A program made the translations under genes and the position numbers. Below are positions 33,682 to 34,046 of a stretch of 34,046 bases of DNA, piece by piece. The notes beneath the pieces are model-generated. The model was not told the DNA's origin and ran no database searches. It was given only the letters and a program-made list of their open reading frames with translations. The stretch's first letter is position 1. The number at the start of each line of letters is the position of its first letter. The stretch spans positions 1-34,046 of the forward strand of contig CAMDAT010000004.1 in NCBI GenBank assembly GCA_945888825.1, written 5' to 3'. This DNA comes from Bifidobacterium breve. GTDB lineage: Bacteria; Actinomycetota; Acidimicrobiia; Acidimicrobiales; Microtrichaceae.

Positions 33682-34046
33682 TTATGAGCGCATAGCCATG
33701 AACAGCGCCACAACGGTTGTCATGTTGAAGCCAATATGCAGCCAGATGGATGGCCCCAAGCGGCCAGTTATCGCAGCAAGGGTTCCTGCCACCAGACCAA
33801 CGAGCAGCAGTCCAGGAAATTGCAGCGTCTGCATGTGCATGCCAGCAAAGATGATTGAGCTCACAAGAACGGCCGCCCAGACGGGCATTCGGCGCTTCTC
33901 AAGGGCTTTTAGAAGAAGCCCGCGGTAGAACAGTTCCTCAACGACTGGGGCCAAGATTCCTACCAGCAGAGCAAAAAGCAGCCAACTAAAGGTGCCATCA
34001 GTTCCTTCCGCAAGTTGTTCCGCAGGCCGCGACAGCGCTTCCTTGT
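33682..34046 (-). CDS. CPBP-family intramembrane glutamic protease, C-terminal part (runs off window)
   Basis: A CAAX protease/bacteriocin-processing (CPBP, Abi) domain with all three motifs: PVVEELFYRG (EExxxR), IIFAGMH (FxxxH) and WLHIGFN (HxxxN). The frame continues upstream to the window edge (KEALSRPAEQLAEG, then WLLFALLVGILA), so the true start is beyond 34046; the apparent start at 33954 is internal. At least three membrane segments are visible. The role of bacterial members is mostly unknown. Confidence 0.85.
   Translation of the reverse strand, partial: KEALSRPAEQLAEGTDGTFSWLLFALLVGILAPVVEELFYRGLLLKALEKRRMPVWAAVLVSSIIFAGMHMQTLQFPGLLLVGLVAGTLAAITGRLGPSIWLHIGFNMTTVVALFMAMRS

Noticed and set aside
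1-34046. CRISPR array, phage or insertion sequence
   Set aside because: No regularly spaced direct repeats of 25-40 bp, no transposase, integrase or phage structural proteins were seen.

Overview
The window looks like a chromosomal segment of an actinobacterium of moderate GC content, most likely from the class Acidimicrobiia (Ilumatobacter-like or freshwater acIV-like). This is an inference. It rests on the argS-lysA-hom-thrC-X-rho gene order, which matches the mycobacterial order except at X, on the neighbourhood of a phosphomannomutase, an SIS-type sugar isomerase and ahcY, on a coenzyme F420-type oxidoreductase subunit, on a long disordered N-terminus in Rho, and on frequent GTG starts with a TAnnnT hexamer just upstream (probable leaderless genes). 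I see no phage, insertion sequence or CRISPR array.

Layout. (1) 1-8403, minus strand: argS, lysA, hom, thrC, a phosphoglycerate-mutase-like gene and the N-terminal part of rho. These cover arginyl-tRNA charging and the lysine/threonine branch of the aspartate pathway, then transcription termination. The thrB homoserine kinase expected between thrC and rho is replaced by an alkaline-phosphatase-superfamily protein. (2) 8540-10867: tRNA-Arg(CCG) and an M23 peptidase on plus, converging on an LCP cell-wall ligase on minus. (3) 11057-14897: an acyl-CoA dehydrogenase divergent from a saccharopine-dehydrogenase-like enoyl reductase, sharing a 77-bp control region with a near-perfect palindrome, then an FrhB-like Fe-S flavoprotein. 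(4) 14971-16128: a small lipoprotein, an unknown gene and an orphan Flp-type pilin with an 18-bp operator-like palindrome upstream. (5) 16191-21840, minus: secA-prfB and ftsE-ftsX (secretion, translation termination, cell division). (6) 21958-25106: comF, a short-chain dehydrogenase, and ahcY with a strong hairpin after it and a folded leader before it. (7) 25135-25989: a small peptidoglycan-binding lipoprotein gene bracketed by two copies of a 47-bp hairpin repeat with a compensatory stem change. (8) 26031-34046, minus: a mannose-metabolism group (phosphomannomutase, Trm112-like protein, SIS isomerase) next to a GtrA-GT2 fusion, a 1018-residue polytopic membrane protein, a small Cys-containing protein and a CPBP protease cut by the window edge.

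The best leads are the two-copy hairpin element around 25.1-26.0 kb, the substitution at the thrB position, the structured ahcY leader, the 15-bp tandem repeats upstream of the phosphomannomutase gene, and the palindromes upstream of the pilin and between the acyl-CoA dehydrogenase and enoyl reductase genes. All structure and promoter statements were read by eye. No database search or folding program was run.
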